A stretch of DNA of 43,404 nt, taken from the NCBI GenBank assembly GCA_022448985.1, contig JAKVCR010000124.1:1-43404 (forward strand), read 5' to 3'. The position numbers and the translations under genes are program-made. Positions 24,384 through 32,897 of the stretch are shown piece after piece (within the stretch, counting starts at the first letter, position 1; every line of letters starts with the position of its first letter). The stretch is from Roseibacillus sp. Its GTDB lineage: Bacteria; Verrucomicrobiota; Verrucomicrobiia; Verrucomicrobiales; Akkermansiaceae. Below the pieces are notes generated by a model. It saw nothing but the letters and a program-made list of their open reading frames with translations. It did no database searches and had not been told where the DNA came from.

Positions 24384-24515
24384 GGGAGTATTGATGATCG
24401 CCAAATGAATCCAACCGTTTTAGCTCAGCATGCAGAAGGTCGCAGCCAACGAATCGCCGGGTATCCTGTTTCCTCTCTCCGCATGGTAGCCTCCTGACCA
24501 AGATTCATACCATTC

Positions 24516-25415
24516 ATGGTCCGCAAAATAAACATATCTGAAAAACTTCGAGACACCCTCTCTCTCGGAGACACCGACGCCTACCGCCTCGTCGACGGAG
24601 CCGGCGACGACCTCCCCGGGATCTATCTCGATGATTTTGCCGGACGCCGCCTCCTCTCCACTACTGCTCCAAGCCTTTCACCGGAACTGAATGATTGGGC
24701 CGTCGGCCTTGCCCCTGCCATCACCACCTACTGGAAACATCTCGACCAGGAGGAAAAGAAGGCGCCCTCCCTCATTGCCGGCACGAAACTGACGGAGCCC
24801 TTCGAGATCCGGGAATGCGGCATTCGCTACCTGGTAAGTTTCCAATCGGGATACTCCCAGGGCATCTTCCTCGATCAGCGTGAAAACCGTATTCGCGTCC
24901 GGGATCGCTCCCAGGCAGGTGACACCATCCTCAATACCTTTTCCTACACGGGCGCCTTCTCCGTCTGCGCCGCCCTGAGTGGGGCCACCACCACTACCCT
25001 GGATCTCTCCCAGCCGTATCTCGACTGGGCACGGGAAAATATGGCCCTCAATCGGATTGAGACCCAGTCCCAGCACTTCTGCAAGGGTGACGCCTTTCAC
25101 TGGCTGCGCCGTTTTGCCCGGCAAAACCGACGCTTTACAGGAATCATCCTGGATCCTCCTACCTTTTCGCGGGACCACAGGGGAAAGGTCTTCCGTGCTG
25201 AGGAACACTACGGGGAACTCGTGGCGCTCGCTGCAGCCTGCCTCGCTCCCGGGGGCTGGATCCTCTGCACCACTAATTGTCGCCGCCTCCCCGACCATGC
25301 CTTCACCCGGATGGTGACCGAAGCCCTTCCCCCGCGAGTCCGCCTGGAAAGCCATCCCATGCCCCCTGACTTCACCGATGATCCCTACCTCAAGACCCTC
25401 ATGGTCGAGACCTGA
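24516..25415 (+). CDS. RlmI-like class I SAM-dependent methyltransferase
   Basis: A 299-residue methyltransferase of the RlmI/RlmK type (23S rRNA cytosine or guanine methylation). An N-terminal RNA-facing beta segment includes DAYRLVDGAGDDLPGIYLDDF. The Rossmann domain follows, with ENGIFL-type GIFLDQRENR, SAM motif I NTFSYTGAFSV, LDLSQPYLDWARENMALN, motif IV LDPPTFSR and LCTTNCRR. The PUA domain that begins E. coli RlmI is missing. The catalytic cysteine of m5C enzymes may be the one in TTNCRR. The target base is not determinable here. A bidirectional hairpin lies 80 bases past the stop. Confidence 0.88.
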   Translation: MVRKINISEKLRDTLSLGDTDAYRLVDGAGDDLPGIYLDDFAGRRLLSTTAPSLSPELNDWAVGLAPAITTYWKHLDQEEKKAPSLIAGTKLTEPFEIRECGIRYLVSFQSGYSQGIFLDQRENRIRVRDRSQAGDTILNTFSYTGAFSVCAALSGATTTTLDLSQPYLDWARENMALNRIETQSQHFCKGDAFHWLRRFARQNRRFTGIILDPPTFSRDHRGKVFRAEEHYGELVALAAACLAPGGWILCTTNCRRLPDHAFTRMVTEALPPRVRLESHPMPPDFTDDPYLKTLMVET

Positions 25416-25496
25416 TCCTTAAATGCCCGGGACATTCCTTTGATAGCACAGGCAGACGAAGATCGAATCCACACGAGCTCGACTCTTTTTAGCAGA

Positions 25497-25522
25497 AAAC
25501 CCGGACCAGATGGCCCGGGTTT
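25497..25522. terminator. Bidirectional terminator between methyltransferase and PDZ genes
   Basis: AAACCCGGACCA (25497-25508) and TGGCCCGGGTTT (25511-25522) pair over 12 bp with a single mismatch and a 2-base centre. The A-rich 5' flank gives TTTT on the minus-strand transcript, fitting a Rho-independent terminator 31 bases after the PDZ gene. On the plus strand it can serve the methyltransferase gene. Confidence 0.75.
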
Positions 25523-25553
25523 CCTACTAGATTTATCTGAACCAGGAGGCCCT

Positions 25554-26594
25554 TTACTCGAGCTCCGGCTTGTCTTTCTCAGGGATTTCCAGGTCGGGCT
25601 CGGGGAGCTGGTCGAGCTGAAAGCGGAACCGATTGCCCTGGTTCATGCCCTCGATTCTCTCACGAATATCCTCTGGCGCGGCTGCCTTATCCTGCTCCGT
25701 GTCCCAGGGCCCCTCGAAAAGCATCTTGCCCTCCGTATCCTTCACGATCACTTCCTTGCCGCCTTCAGTGGTCTTCATCTCCACGCTGCCATTCTCATCG
25801 ACAAACTTGAAGCTGCTTGAGGATTTGAAGTTGAAATTGAAGGCGCCCCCCTCCTTGTTGCCCCGCTGGAGATCGTTGAATAGATCGAAGTCCAGCTTCA
25901 GGCCTGGTCCGCCACCGCGCTCCATTTCACGCAGCTGCTTTTCAAATTTCTTCATGTGACCCTCCAGCTGACGCTGCAGGTCTTCTCCCCCACCGGGAAT
26001 GAGATTCTCCAGGTCTCCCGGCAGCTCCGGGAGATTGCGGAAGGGAAAACCGGGCGCCTGTCCCCCGGCAGCTCCGCCCCGGGGAGGAATGTTGGGCTCC
26101 GCCTGCGGCCGCTCGGCCATTTCGACTTCACGCTCTCCTTTTCCTCCCTGGACCAGCACCGCCAAGGTCACCTTGTCCCCCGGCTTATGGGCCTGAATCG
26201 CCTCCCGGAGCTCGTCCTGGCTCCCGATCGATTCGCCCTCGACCTCGAGAATGATGTCGTGCTGATGCAGCCCCGCCTTGGCCGCCGGGCTATCGGGGGC
26301 CACGTAATCCAGCACCACGCCCTCTTCCAAATCCAGGTGGATCCGCAAGGTCTCGCTTACCGGTTTACTCAGCACGCCGAGCCATGCGCCCGCCGGACGA
26401 TTGACCTGGGGGATCGCCTCGGGCTCGTTCCGCTGTTCGGCCCCGGCATCTTCTTCATTAAGCTGATCCTGAGGCTTTTCAGTAGTGGCACGCTCCTTGG
26501 TCTGATCTTCGTCCAGGGATTTAGGCCGCTCGATCGCGGAAAGCGATGAGAGCCCGAGAGCGAGCAGGAGGGAACTGACAAATGGAACTTTCAT
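25554..26594 (-). CDS. Secreted PDZ domain protein
   Basis: The protein has 346 residues from ATG 26594 (a TTG at 26603 would add three). A Sec signal (MKVPFVSSLLLALGLSSLSA) is followed by an acidic Gln/Glu/Thr-rich stretch, then a PDZ domain at about 65-165 with WLGVLSKPVSETL, GVVLDYVAPDSPAAKAGLHQHDIILEV and a KPGDKVTLAVL strand. A Pro/Gly-rich linker, a charged helix (DLQRQLEGHMKKFEKQLREME) and a C-terminal Phe/Asn/Ser strand region (FNFNFKSSSSFKFV) complete it. There is no protease domain, so it is likely a periplasmic adaptor or peptide sensor. It is the last gene of a sigma / anti-sigma-like / PDZ series. Confidence 0.85.
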   Translation of the reverse strand: MKVPFVSSLLLALGLSSLSAIERPKSLDEDQTKERATTEKPQDQLNEEDAGAEQRNEPEAIPQVNRPAGAWLGVLSKPVSETLRIHLDLEEGVVLDYVAPDSPAAKAGLHQHDIILEVEGESIGSQDELREAIQAHKPGDKVTLAVLVQGGKGEREVEMAERPQAEPNIPPRGGAAGGQAPGFPFRNLPELPGDLENLIPGGGEDLQRQLEGHMKKFEKQLREMERGGGPGLKLDFDLFNDLQRGNKEGGAFNFNFKSSSSFKFVDENGSVEMKTTEGGKEVIVKDTEGKMLFEGPWDTEQDKAAAPEDIRERIEGMNQGNRFRFQLDQLPEPDLEIPEKDKPELE

Positions 26595-26603
26595 TTCTGG
26601 CAA

Positions 26604-26734
26604 TTGGTTTATCTGCCTCTTTAGCGGCAGAAAGGAAGGGGCTTGTTTAATTCAACGACTGAAAAATGTTTTTGTTGTTAGATACCTTACAGCACGCTGA
26701 AGATGATGGATGCGGTCCGCATCAACCGCGGTCA
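26604..26734 (-). promoter_or_regulatory. Leader region of the PDZ gene with palindrome
   Basis: This 131-base AT-rich gap follows the anti-sigma-like gene. GATGCGG-T-CCGCATC (26709-26723) is a perfect 15-base palindrome 12 bases past the stop and may form a short terminator stem. Read on the minus strand, TAACAAC and, about 14 bases later, CAGTCGTT have the look of an ECF-type promoter (an AAC-containing -35 and a GTC-containing -10). A small stem CTGCC/GGCAG precedes the ATG. The promoter reading is inference. Confidence 0.35.
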
Positions 26735-27292
26735 CTAGTCGGTTGGAACGGGTATCAGCTGATAGTTAACAGACGGCACCTCAAGATGCACCTCTTCCCC
26801 GCTGGGGCTGAGAAATACGACCCGGTCAACCAGGTCGACCCGCATCAGGCGCATCGGCCTTGAGCCGTTGGGAATAATCACATCGCGATCTGATGCATCC
26901 AGAATTGTCCGCTTCGCTGTCTTGGGAGCCAATTCGATGGTACGCACTGATTCAGGATTCACTATCGTGTCAGAAGAATCCCCCGCAACGCTTTCGGTCC
27001 CGTCCTTGTCCGCCACCTCAAGAGGGATCGGATCGGCGGTCAACACCATCGCTGCCACCCCACCCAGCAGAGCCACGCTGGCAGCCGCGGCCCACAGGCC
27101 CTTCCCACTACGCGTCTCCACGGGATCACTCTCCTCCACTTGCGGGAAGGGGACCACTTTTTCGGGCTCCTCCTCCGCAACCTCCTCCCAACCTTCCATC
27201 GCTGCCTCCATCCGGCTGATCATCCCTTCGGGCATGCCTCCCGCGGACATCCGCTCGAGTTCCGCTTCGATCTTCTGCAGTTCTGGATCCAT
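26735..27292 (-). CDS. Single-pass membrane protein, probable anti-sigma factor
   Basis: A 185-residue protein with no family I can name. The acidic, helical N-terminal part (1-60, DPELQKIEAELERMSAGG) is cytoplasmic by inference. One transmembrane helix lies at about 66-86 (GLWAAAASVALLGGVAAMVL), with a C-terminal domain beyond it (RTIELAPKTAKRTILDASDRDVIIPNG and VFLSPSGEEVHLEVPSVNYQL). It is directly downstream of an ECF sigma gene and upstream of a secreted PDZ gene, the classical position and topology of a membrane anti-sigma factor. There is no ZAS HxxxCxxC motif. The tail contains VNYQLIPV, a motif that looks like a self-assembling envelope strand. The functional call rests on context. 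Confidence 0.7.
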   Translation of the reverse strand: MDPELQKIEAELERMSAGGMPEGMISRMEAAMEGWEEVAEEEPEKVVPFPQVEESDPVETRSGKGLWAAAASVALLGGVAAMVLTADPIPLEVADKDGTESVAGDSSDTIVNPESVRTIELAPKTAKRTILDASDRDVIIPNGSRPMRLMRVDLVDRVVFLSPSGEEVHLEVPSVNYQLIPVPTD

Positions 27293-27339
27293 GGCTGGTT
27301 AAGTTATGAGCCGGAGGCTAGGTCGATAGGTTTCTGTAG

Positions 27340-27345
27340 ATTATA
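27340..27345 (-). promoter_or_regulatory. Consensus -10 box ahead of the anti-sigma-like gene
   Basis: TATAAT is read on the minus strand, 48 bases from the ATG at 27292, within the 60-base gap after the sigma gene. No good -35 lies 17 bases upstream (CCGTGG). If active, it would let the anti-sigma-like gene be expressed independently of uvrA and the sigma gene. Confidence 0.3.
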
Positions 27346-27352
27346 GTCTGGA

Positions 27353-27949
27353 TCAAAGATCTCCACGGATACGGGCGCCGGAGAGTCGCTTTCGCAAGGC
27401 TTCAATTCCATAGCGATACCGGGAGGCCGCTGTGTTCATGGAAATCTCCAAAATTTCACCTATTTCCGCAAAGGTCCGCCCCCCCCATATCTTCATCAGG
27501 ATGACCTCCGAGAACTTTCCGGGCAGTTCCTTCAGGGCGACCTCGAGGAGCACCCGTCGCTCCTCGTCGTAACCAGCGCTCTCAAACCAGGCATCCTCTC
27601 CGTTGGATTGTCGCTGCTCATCCTCCACGACCGTCTCCTCCCGCTTCTTCCGCCGGTCGTTGCGACGCCCCAGGTCAATCGCTTCCCGCCGGACCTGAGT
27701 ATAGAGAAACGGCATCCAGGCCCCCTGCCCTCCCACAAAGCTGCCTTCGTCCACCTTCCGAGCCAATTTGACCAGGGCTTCCTGCAGGATATCTTCGGCA
27801 TCCGCCTGCCTACGCGTCTGCTGGCGGGCAAACAGGAGTAATTTGGGCCCGTGCTCACGGAGCCATTCGCGCCAGCGCGAGGTCTTTTCCTTCATGGCGT
27901 GGTTGCCGGAATTTCGCATGGATGAGATACAGTCTAACCGAAAACTCAT
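27353..27949 (-). CDS. ECF-type RNA polymerase sigma factor
   Basis: A 198-residue sigma-70 family ECF protein. Region 2 lies at about 35-105 (AEDILQEALVKLARKVDEG and WMPFLYTQVRREAIDLGRR, then a basic RRNDRRKKREE). Region 4 lies at about 135-190, with LPGKFSEVILMKIWGGRTFAEIGEILEISMNTAASRYRYG as the helix-turn-helix. Regions 1.1 and 3 are absent, as expected. The ATG at 27949 overlaps the uvrA stop as ATGA, giving translational coupling; ATGs at 27919 and 27895 are alternatives that start nearer conserved sequence. The group (sigma, membrane protein, PDZ) looks like an envelope-signal circuit. Confidence 0.92.
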   Translation of the reverse strand: MSFRLDCISSMRNSGNHAMKEKTSRWREWLREHGPKLLLFARQQTRRQADAEDILQEALVKLARKVDEGSFVGGQGAWMPFLYTQVRREAIDLGRRNDRRKKREETVVEDEQRQSNGEDAWFESAGYDEERRVLLEVALKELPGKFSEVILMKIWGGRTFAEIGEILEISMNTAASRYRYGIEALRKRLSGARIRGDL

Positions 27950-30873
27950 GTGTTCTCAACACCTCTTGCCATTCTGGCAAGCCATTTTCCCGTCGGGGAG
28001 CCTCCTGCTGCCGCCAGATCGGGAGGTCGTCCCACTGCGACCACCTCCCCTCCGTGACGGCCTCCTCCCGGTCCCAGGTCGATCACCCACTCCGCCGCTG
28101 AAATCACTTCGAGATTGTGTTCGATAACGACCAGCGAATGCCCCGCATCACGCAGACGCTGCAAAACTCCGAGCAGAACCTGCACATCATGGTGATGCAG
28201 GCCAGTGGTCGGCTCGTCGAGCAGGTAAAGAACCCCCTCCGCCGAAGTCTTGGCCAGTTCGGTGGCCAGCTTGACTCGCTGCGCCTCTCCGCCTGAAAGC
28301 GTGTTGGCCGCCTGTCCCAGGCCAATGTAGCCCAGACCCACTTCACAAAGAGCGTCGAGAAGGAGGCTCAACTTCGGCACTTTCCCAAAGAGTTTGGCTG
28401 CCTCTTCCGCCGTCAGCTCCAGCACATCTGCTATACTGCGCCCCTTGTAGGTCACTTCCAGAGTTTCACGATTGTAACGACGTCCCCCGCAAACATCACA
28501 GGTCACATACACATCATTGAGAAAGTGCATGTCGATCCGTACTGCTCCCCCTCCCTGGCACTTCTCACAACGCCCTCCCTTCACATTAAAACTGAAGCGC
28601 CCCGCTGCGTATCCGCGCTGCCGGGAGAGAGGGAGCTGGGAAAAAAGTTTACGAATATAGTCAAAGGCTCCGGTGTAGGTCGCCGGATTCGAACGCGGTG
28701 AACGTCCCAATGGTGACTGGTCGACAACCACCAGACGACAGATATGTTCAGCTCCCTCGATGGCGTCGTGCTCTCCTGGCGAAGCCTTCGCACCATCAAG
28801 GACCCGCGCGAGAGCGCGCTTCAGGATTTTATCCACCAGCGTCGATTTCCCGCTTCCGCTCGGACCCGTCACCGCCACCAGCTGTCCCAGCGGAATCTCC
28901 ACTTCTATGTTTTGCAGGTTGTGCTCGCGCGCCCCCCTGATCACCAGTTTTCGATCCGTTCCCGGTAGACCGCTCGACACTGGCTGAGAACTGCTCCCCC
29001 GCAGCCATGCGCCCGTGGGTGAATCAGCCACCTCCATTATCTCTTCCAGTGTTCCCTCCGCAACCAGACGCCCTCCGTGTAATCCCGCCCCCGGTCCCAT
29101 CTCAACGAGATGATCCGCAGCGCGGATCATTCCCTCATCGTGCTCTACCACCACAATGGTATTGCCCAGATCCCGCAGAGCCTTGAGAGCTCCGATAAGA
29201 CGCGCGTTGTCCTCCGGGTGAAGACCGATACTTGGCTCATCCAGGACGTAGAGCACTCCCGCCAGGCCCGCGCCCAGCTGTGTAGCCAACCTGATCCGCT
29301 GGAATTCACCCCCGGAGAGAGTAGCTGCTCCCCGATCCAGAGTGAGATAGCCCAACCCCACTTCAGCAAGGAATCGCAGCCGCCGGCACACTTCCTCCAC
29401 CACTGGAGCTACCGCCTCCTCCCGATCCGATGGGATGCGAACGCCCTCCACCCAGTCCACGCCCTCTTCAATCGGGAGAGCGCAGAGCTCATGAATCCCA
29501 AGTCCTCCCTCTCCTCCCCCAGAGTCCACCTTTACTGCCAGAAACTCACGCTTCAGACGCCGCCCTTCGCAGTCCTGGCAGCTACGCGACGTCATGAAGC
29601 GTCCCATGTTCCGCTTCACCGACTCGCTTCCGGTCGCGTGATAAATATTCTCAATCTCCCGGCAAATACCTTCGTAACGGCGATCCCGGGAAAACTGTCG
29701 TCCCTCCTTCCCCCGCTTCATCGGGATCTTCATCTCACCGGTTCCGTAAAAAAGCGCACCCTGGAACTCCTCCGGGAGCTCCCGGAAAGGCACCTCACCC
29801 GACACCGCGAAGTACTCGGCCAAGGCTTCCACCTGATCGCTGTGCCAACTCTTCCCCCTGCCTCCTCCCTTTACCCGGATAGCCTTCTCCTTCAGGGTCC
29901 TGGATCGATCAGGAATCACCAGGTCGGGGTCACAGAAAAGCTCTGTGCCCAAACCATGACAGGTTTCGCAAGCCCCCTGATGACTGTTGAAGGAAAAGTG
30001 CCGCGGACTCAATTCCGGCACCTCGAATCCAGTCCTAGGGTTACGATAGCTTGTAAGAAAAGAGAGTTCTTCCCATTTCCCGGCATCAGGGAGCTGCACC
30101 AGCGCAATTGCTTCCGTAGCGCAGATACGCAGGGCCGTCTCCACCGAATCGGCCAGTCGGCTCTCCGCTCCCCCCCGGATCACCAGGCGATCCACCACTA
30201 CTTCCAACCGATCAACACCTTCCTCCTTCCCAGCTGGCCAGCGCGCTTCCGCCTCTTCCACCTCAAGCAGCTCTCCGTTCACCCGCAACCGGACAAATCC
30301 CTGCCGTTGGAGATCCCTCATCAAGGCTGGCACATCGCTCGCCGCCTCCGGATCGAGAGGGGCCAGGAGAACCACTTTGGTCCCCTCCGGCCGATCCGTC
30401 AGACTCGCTACCACATCGGCCGGGGTCATGCGCTCCAGAGGTTCTCCCGTTACCGGATCGTGTGGGATTCCCACCGCCGCATAAAGGATCCTCAGGTAGT
30501 CATGAATCTCGGTGGCCGTCGCAATGATCGAGCGGGGATTGGCGCCCGCTCCACGCTGCTCAATCGCAATGGCAGGACTGAGCCCCTCGATGGCATCTAC
30601 CTCCGGCTTGTCCAACTGATCGAGAAACTGCCGGGCGTAGGCGCTCAGGCTCTCCACATAACGCCGCTGGCCCTCCGCATAAAGGGTGTGAAAGGCCAGG
30701 CTCGATTTCCCGCTGCCACTCAATCCGGTCACCACCACCAGCTTCCCACGCGGAATGTCCACATCGACATTACGCAGGTTGTGCTGCCGGGCTCCCCGGA
30801 TCCGTATCGCGTCCACGTTGGGAGTCTGATCGATGGATTCTGAAATCTGAATTCCGAAATCCGCCTTCGACAT
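27946..30873 (-). CDS. uvrA: Excinuclease ABC subunit A
   Basis: A 975-residue UvrA, the damage-recognition ATPase of nucleotide excision repair. The first ABC module has Walker [10 protein letters not shown] at 50-58 and the [20 protein letters not shown] block. Two zinc sites follow (CETCHGLG and CQDCEGRR, then CEKCQGGG with CDVCGGRR). Signatures are [17 protein letters not shown] and [16 protein letters not shown], with the second Walker [10 protein letters not shown]. The length is slightly above the usual 940. Its last four bases overlap the sigma gene. It is divergent from trpF with only 27 bases between starts, so their promoters overlap. I saw no clear LexA-type palindrome there. Confidence 0.97.
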   Translation of the reverse strand: MSKADFGIQISESIDQTPNVDAIRIRGARQHNLRNVDVDIPRGKLVVVTGLSGSGKSSLAFHTLYAEGQRRYVESLSAYARQFLDQLDKPEVDAIEGLSPAIAIEQRGAGANPRSIIATATEIHDYLRILYAAVGIPHDPVTGEPLERMTPADVVASLTDRPEGTKVVLLAPLDPEAASDVPALMRDLQRQGFVRLRVNGELLEVEEAEARWPAGKEEGVDRLEVVVDRLVIRGGAESRLADSVETALRICATEAIALVQLPDAGKWEELSFLTSYRNPRTGFEVPELSPRHFSFNSHQGACETCHGLGTELFCDPDLVIPDRSRTLKEKAIRVKGGGRGKSWHSDQVEALAEYFAVSGEVPFRELPEEFQGALFYGTGEMKIPMKRGKEGRQFSRDRRYEGICREIENIYHATGSESVKRNMGRFMTSRSCQDCEGRRLKREFLAVKVDSGGGEGGLGIHELCALPIEEGVDWVEGVRIPSDREEAVAPVVEEVCRRLRFLAEVGLGYLTLDRGAATLSGGEFQRIRLATQLGAGLAGVLYVLDEPSIGLHPEDNARLIGALKALRDLGNTIVVVEHDEGMIRAADHLVEMGPGAGLHGGRLVAEGTLEEIMEVADSPTGAWLRGSSSQPVSSGLPGTDRKLVIRGAREHNLQNIEVEIPLGQLVAVTGPSGSGKSTLVDKILKRALARVLDGAKASPGEHDAIEGAEHICRLVVVDQSPLGRSPRSNPATYTGAFDYIRKLFSQLPLSRQRGYAAGRFSFNVKGGRCEKCQGGGAVRIDMHFLNDVYVTCDVCGGRRYNRETLEVTYKGRSIADVLELTAEEAAKLFGKVPKLSLLLDALCEVGLGYIGLGQAANTLSGGEAQRVKLATELAKTSAEGVLYLLDEPTTGLHHHDVQVLLGVLQRLRDAGHSLVVIEHNLEVISAAEWVIDLGPGGGRHGGEVVAVGRPPDLAAAGGSPTGKWLARMARGVENT

Positions 30874-30900
30874 TCACCCGCCAACCTCCATTATTACCCT

Positions 30901-31581
30901 TTGAATCCGCTTCTCGACAGCTTTCTTGCCGCCGCGGCGCCCTCCCTGAAGATCTGCGGCGTCACCACCCCCGGTGATGCGAACCAACTCGCTGGACTCG
31001 GTGTCCATGCCCTCGGGGTCAACTTCTGGCCGGAAAGCAAGCGCTACTGCCCTCCAGATTCTGCCCGGCAGTTCCTGCCCGCCCTCAAGGACCGCATCCT
31101 CCGGGTGGGTGTCTTCGTCAATGCCGATCCCGACCTGCCATGCCGTCTCCTCGCCGATGATCTCATTGACGTCATACAATTACACGGGGATGAGGACCTG
31201 GCCTACTGCCACGCGTTCGCCGCAAAAGACCTCCCCTTCTTCAAGGCCATCGGAGTGGCAAAGGATTCCGACCTCGACCTCGCCCTCCAGTGCCCCGCCA
31301 GCGGGATTCTCCTGGATACCCATGCACCAGGCCTCTACGGGGGGACCGGCCGGGTCATCGACTGGAAATCGGTCGCCCGGTTCATTGATCGCCAGTCGCC
31401 TCCCCCCATCATCCTTGCCGGTGGTATTACACCTCAAAACGCTGGCGAAGCACTCCACGTGACCCAGATTTGTGCCCTCGACGTGGCCTCGGGGGCCGAA
31501 TCCTCACCCGGTATCAAGGACTTCGAGAAGGTTTCCGCCCTCCTCGCAGCCGTTCGCTCTTCCTCCGGTAACGCAAATTAA
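30901..31581 (+). CDS. trpF: Phosphoribosylanthranilate isomerase
   Basis: TrpF catalyses the Amadori rearrangement of phosphoribosylanthranilate in tryptophan synthesis. It has 226 residues with a (beta/alpha)8 pattern: LKICGVTTP with the catalytic Cys, LGVNFWPESKRY, VGVFVNADPD, VIQLHGDED, ILLDTHAPGLYGGTGRVIDW with the catalytic Asp, and IILAGGITPQNAGEAL with ALDVASGAESSPGIKD. The start is TTG at 30901; no ATG or GTG is available before the conserved KICG, and a CTG at 30949 would cut the lead to nothing. No other trp gene is in the window. Confidence 0.93.
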   Translation: MNPLLDSFLAAAAPSLKICGVTTPGDANQLAGLGVHALGVNFWPESKRYCPPDSARQFLPALKDRILRVGVFVNADPDLPCRLLADDLIDVIQLHGDEDLAYCHAFAAKDLPFFKAIGVAKDSDLDLALQCPASGILLDTHAPGLYGGTGRVIDWKSVARFIDRQSPPPIILAGGITPQNAGEALHVTQICALDVASGAESSPGIKDFEKVSALLAAVRSSSGNAN

Positions 31582-31626
31582 TTGCAGTAAGGCCTGCTGT
31601 CTCCTAGATTAGATTTCTCTTCCCCC

Positions 31627-32079
31627 ATGCGTGGAAATCCCATCCTCCAAGTCGGAGTCCTCCTCGCTGCCATGTGCCTCACCGGCATCTTGGTCGCGTC
31701 CGTTCTGAGCAAGTCAAACCAGGACAATATCGTAACCCCGGTAACCAGTGGGGAATCGTCTCCTTCCGCAGTCGTTCCGACGCTCCTCACCCTCACCCTC
31801 TCCGCTCCTGCCAGGTCGATTGTATTCACCGAATCCTCCGGTCGGGTCATCACAATCCCGACTGGCCCCGAACTTGAGATCGAGGAGGAAGCGGAGCTGA
31901 CAATCCGAAACGAAAGCTGGACTGCGGCCCTCACCATCAGGTGGCAGGATCCCTCCGCCCACCGTTTCCTGCGTCTCGACTTCGAGCCCGACAAACTCAA
32001 GACGGCCCACCTCCTCCTCGATTTTCCAGGCGACGCGAGCGACCACCCCATTGAAGCCAGCTTCGATCCCGCCCGGTAA
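31627..32079 (+). CDS. Small membrane-anchored protein upstream of a metal ABC transporter
   Basis: I do not recognise this 150-residue protein. It has one N-terminal hydrophobic segment (about 7-28, LQVGVLLAAMCLTGILVASVL), which is a signal anchor or uncleaved signal. The extracytoplasmic beta-rich domain has TLLTLTLSAPARSIVF, VITIPTGPELEIEEEAELTIRNESWTAALTIRW and HLLLDFPGDASDHPIEASF, a pattern like a small immunoglobulin-like or cupredoxin-like fold. It lies 24 bases before the metal ABC ATPase gene on the same strand. It is not a typical ZnuA-type binding protein (too short, no His loop). An accessory role in metal uptake is a guess from position. Confidence 0.75.
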   Translation: MRGNPILQVGVLLAAMCLTGILVASVLSKSNQDNIVTPVTSGESSPSAVVPTLLTLTLSAPARSIVFTESSGRVITIPTGPELEIEEEAELTIRNESWTAALTIRWQDPSAHRFLRLDFEPDKLKTAHLLLDFPGDASDHPIEASFDPAR

Positions 32080-32103
32080 TCCTCCAACCCCGGAACCCTG
32101 ATC

Positions 32104-32880
32104 TTGGAACCTGAACATCACAGCGGTCACGATTGCTGCGCTCATCACGACCACCACCACGAACTGGTGATCGACAATGTAGGCGTCTCCTATGGCCCGG
32201 TGCCTGCCCTCCACGGCATCTCCCTGGCCACCTCCTGTGGCAACCGGGTAGCGCTTATCGGCCCGAATGGTGCCGGTAAGTCCACTCTCCTGAAGGCCAT
32301 TGCAGGTCTGGTGCCCAGGCAAACCGGGACCATCCAGTGGCGTGGAAGCGCGGTGAAGAAATGGTCCCGCGAGTTCGCCTATCTGCCCCAACGCGAGGAG
32401 GTCGACTGGGACTTCCCGATCACTGTCCGCGGCTTGGTCGAAATGGGGCGCTATCCCCATCTCGGTCTCTGGAAGCGCTACTCTCCTAGCGACGAAGAGG
32501 CAGTTGAGCGGGCCTTGCAGACCCTCTCCATCGCGGACCTCCACGACAGGCAGATCTGCGAACTCTCCGGTGGCCAGCAACAACGGGCCTTCCTCGCCCG
32601 TGCCCTGGCCCAGGAAGCACATGTCCTCCTCCTTGATGAACCATTCACCGGCCTCGACCGCAATGCCTCCGAGTCGCTTGCTGCCCTCCTCGCGGCCCTC
32701 TCCGAAGAGGGACGTCTCATCCTCTCTTCCCACCACGACCTGGACTCCGCTCCTGATCTCTTCAACGAGTGTCTCCTCCTCAACCACGCCCAGCTCGGCT
32801 TTGGCCCCACCACGACGATCCTCACTCCCCAGGCCATCGCAGGGGCCTTCTCGATCCCTGATCCGGCATCTGAAAACTGA
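32104..32880 (+). CDS. Metal (zinc/manganese-type) ABC transporter ATP-binding protein
   Basis: This 258-residue ATPase is of the ZnuC/MntB class. It has Walker A GPNGAGKST, the Q-loop AYLPQREEVDWDFPITVRGLVEMGRYPHLG that typifies metal-chelate importers, signature ELSGGQQQRAFLARAL, Walker B LLLDEPF and the switch SSHHDLD. The start is TTG at 32104. The first 20 residues hold eight histidines and two cysteines (HHSGHDCCAHHDHHH), an unusual potential zinc site on the cytoplasmic ATPase. The permease gene follows 17 bases later. No binding protein is encoded next to it, so it is elsewhere or replaced. Confidence 0.92.
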   Translation: MEPEHHSGHDCCAHHDHHHELVIDNVGVSYGPVPALHGISLATSCGNRVALIGPNGAGKSTLLKAIAGLVPRQTGTIQWRGSAVKKWSREFAYLPQREEVDWDFPITVRGLVEMGRYPHLGLWKRYSPSDEEAVERALQTLSIADLHDRQICELSGGQQQRAFLARALAQEAHVLLLDEPFTGLDRNASESLAALLAALSEEGRLILSSHHDLDSAPDLFNECLLLNHAQLGFGPTTTILTPQAIAGAFSIPDPASEN

Positions 32881-32897
32881 AACCCGGCCCTCTCTCC

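Noticed and set aside
29110..30843. A 577-codon open frame on the plus strand inside uvrA
   Set aside because: The uvrA reading has both ATPase modules and zinc sites. The opposite frame is rich in His, Pro, Arg and Leu and matches nothing.
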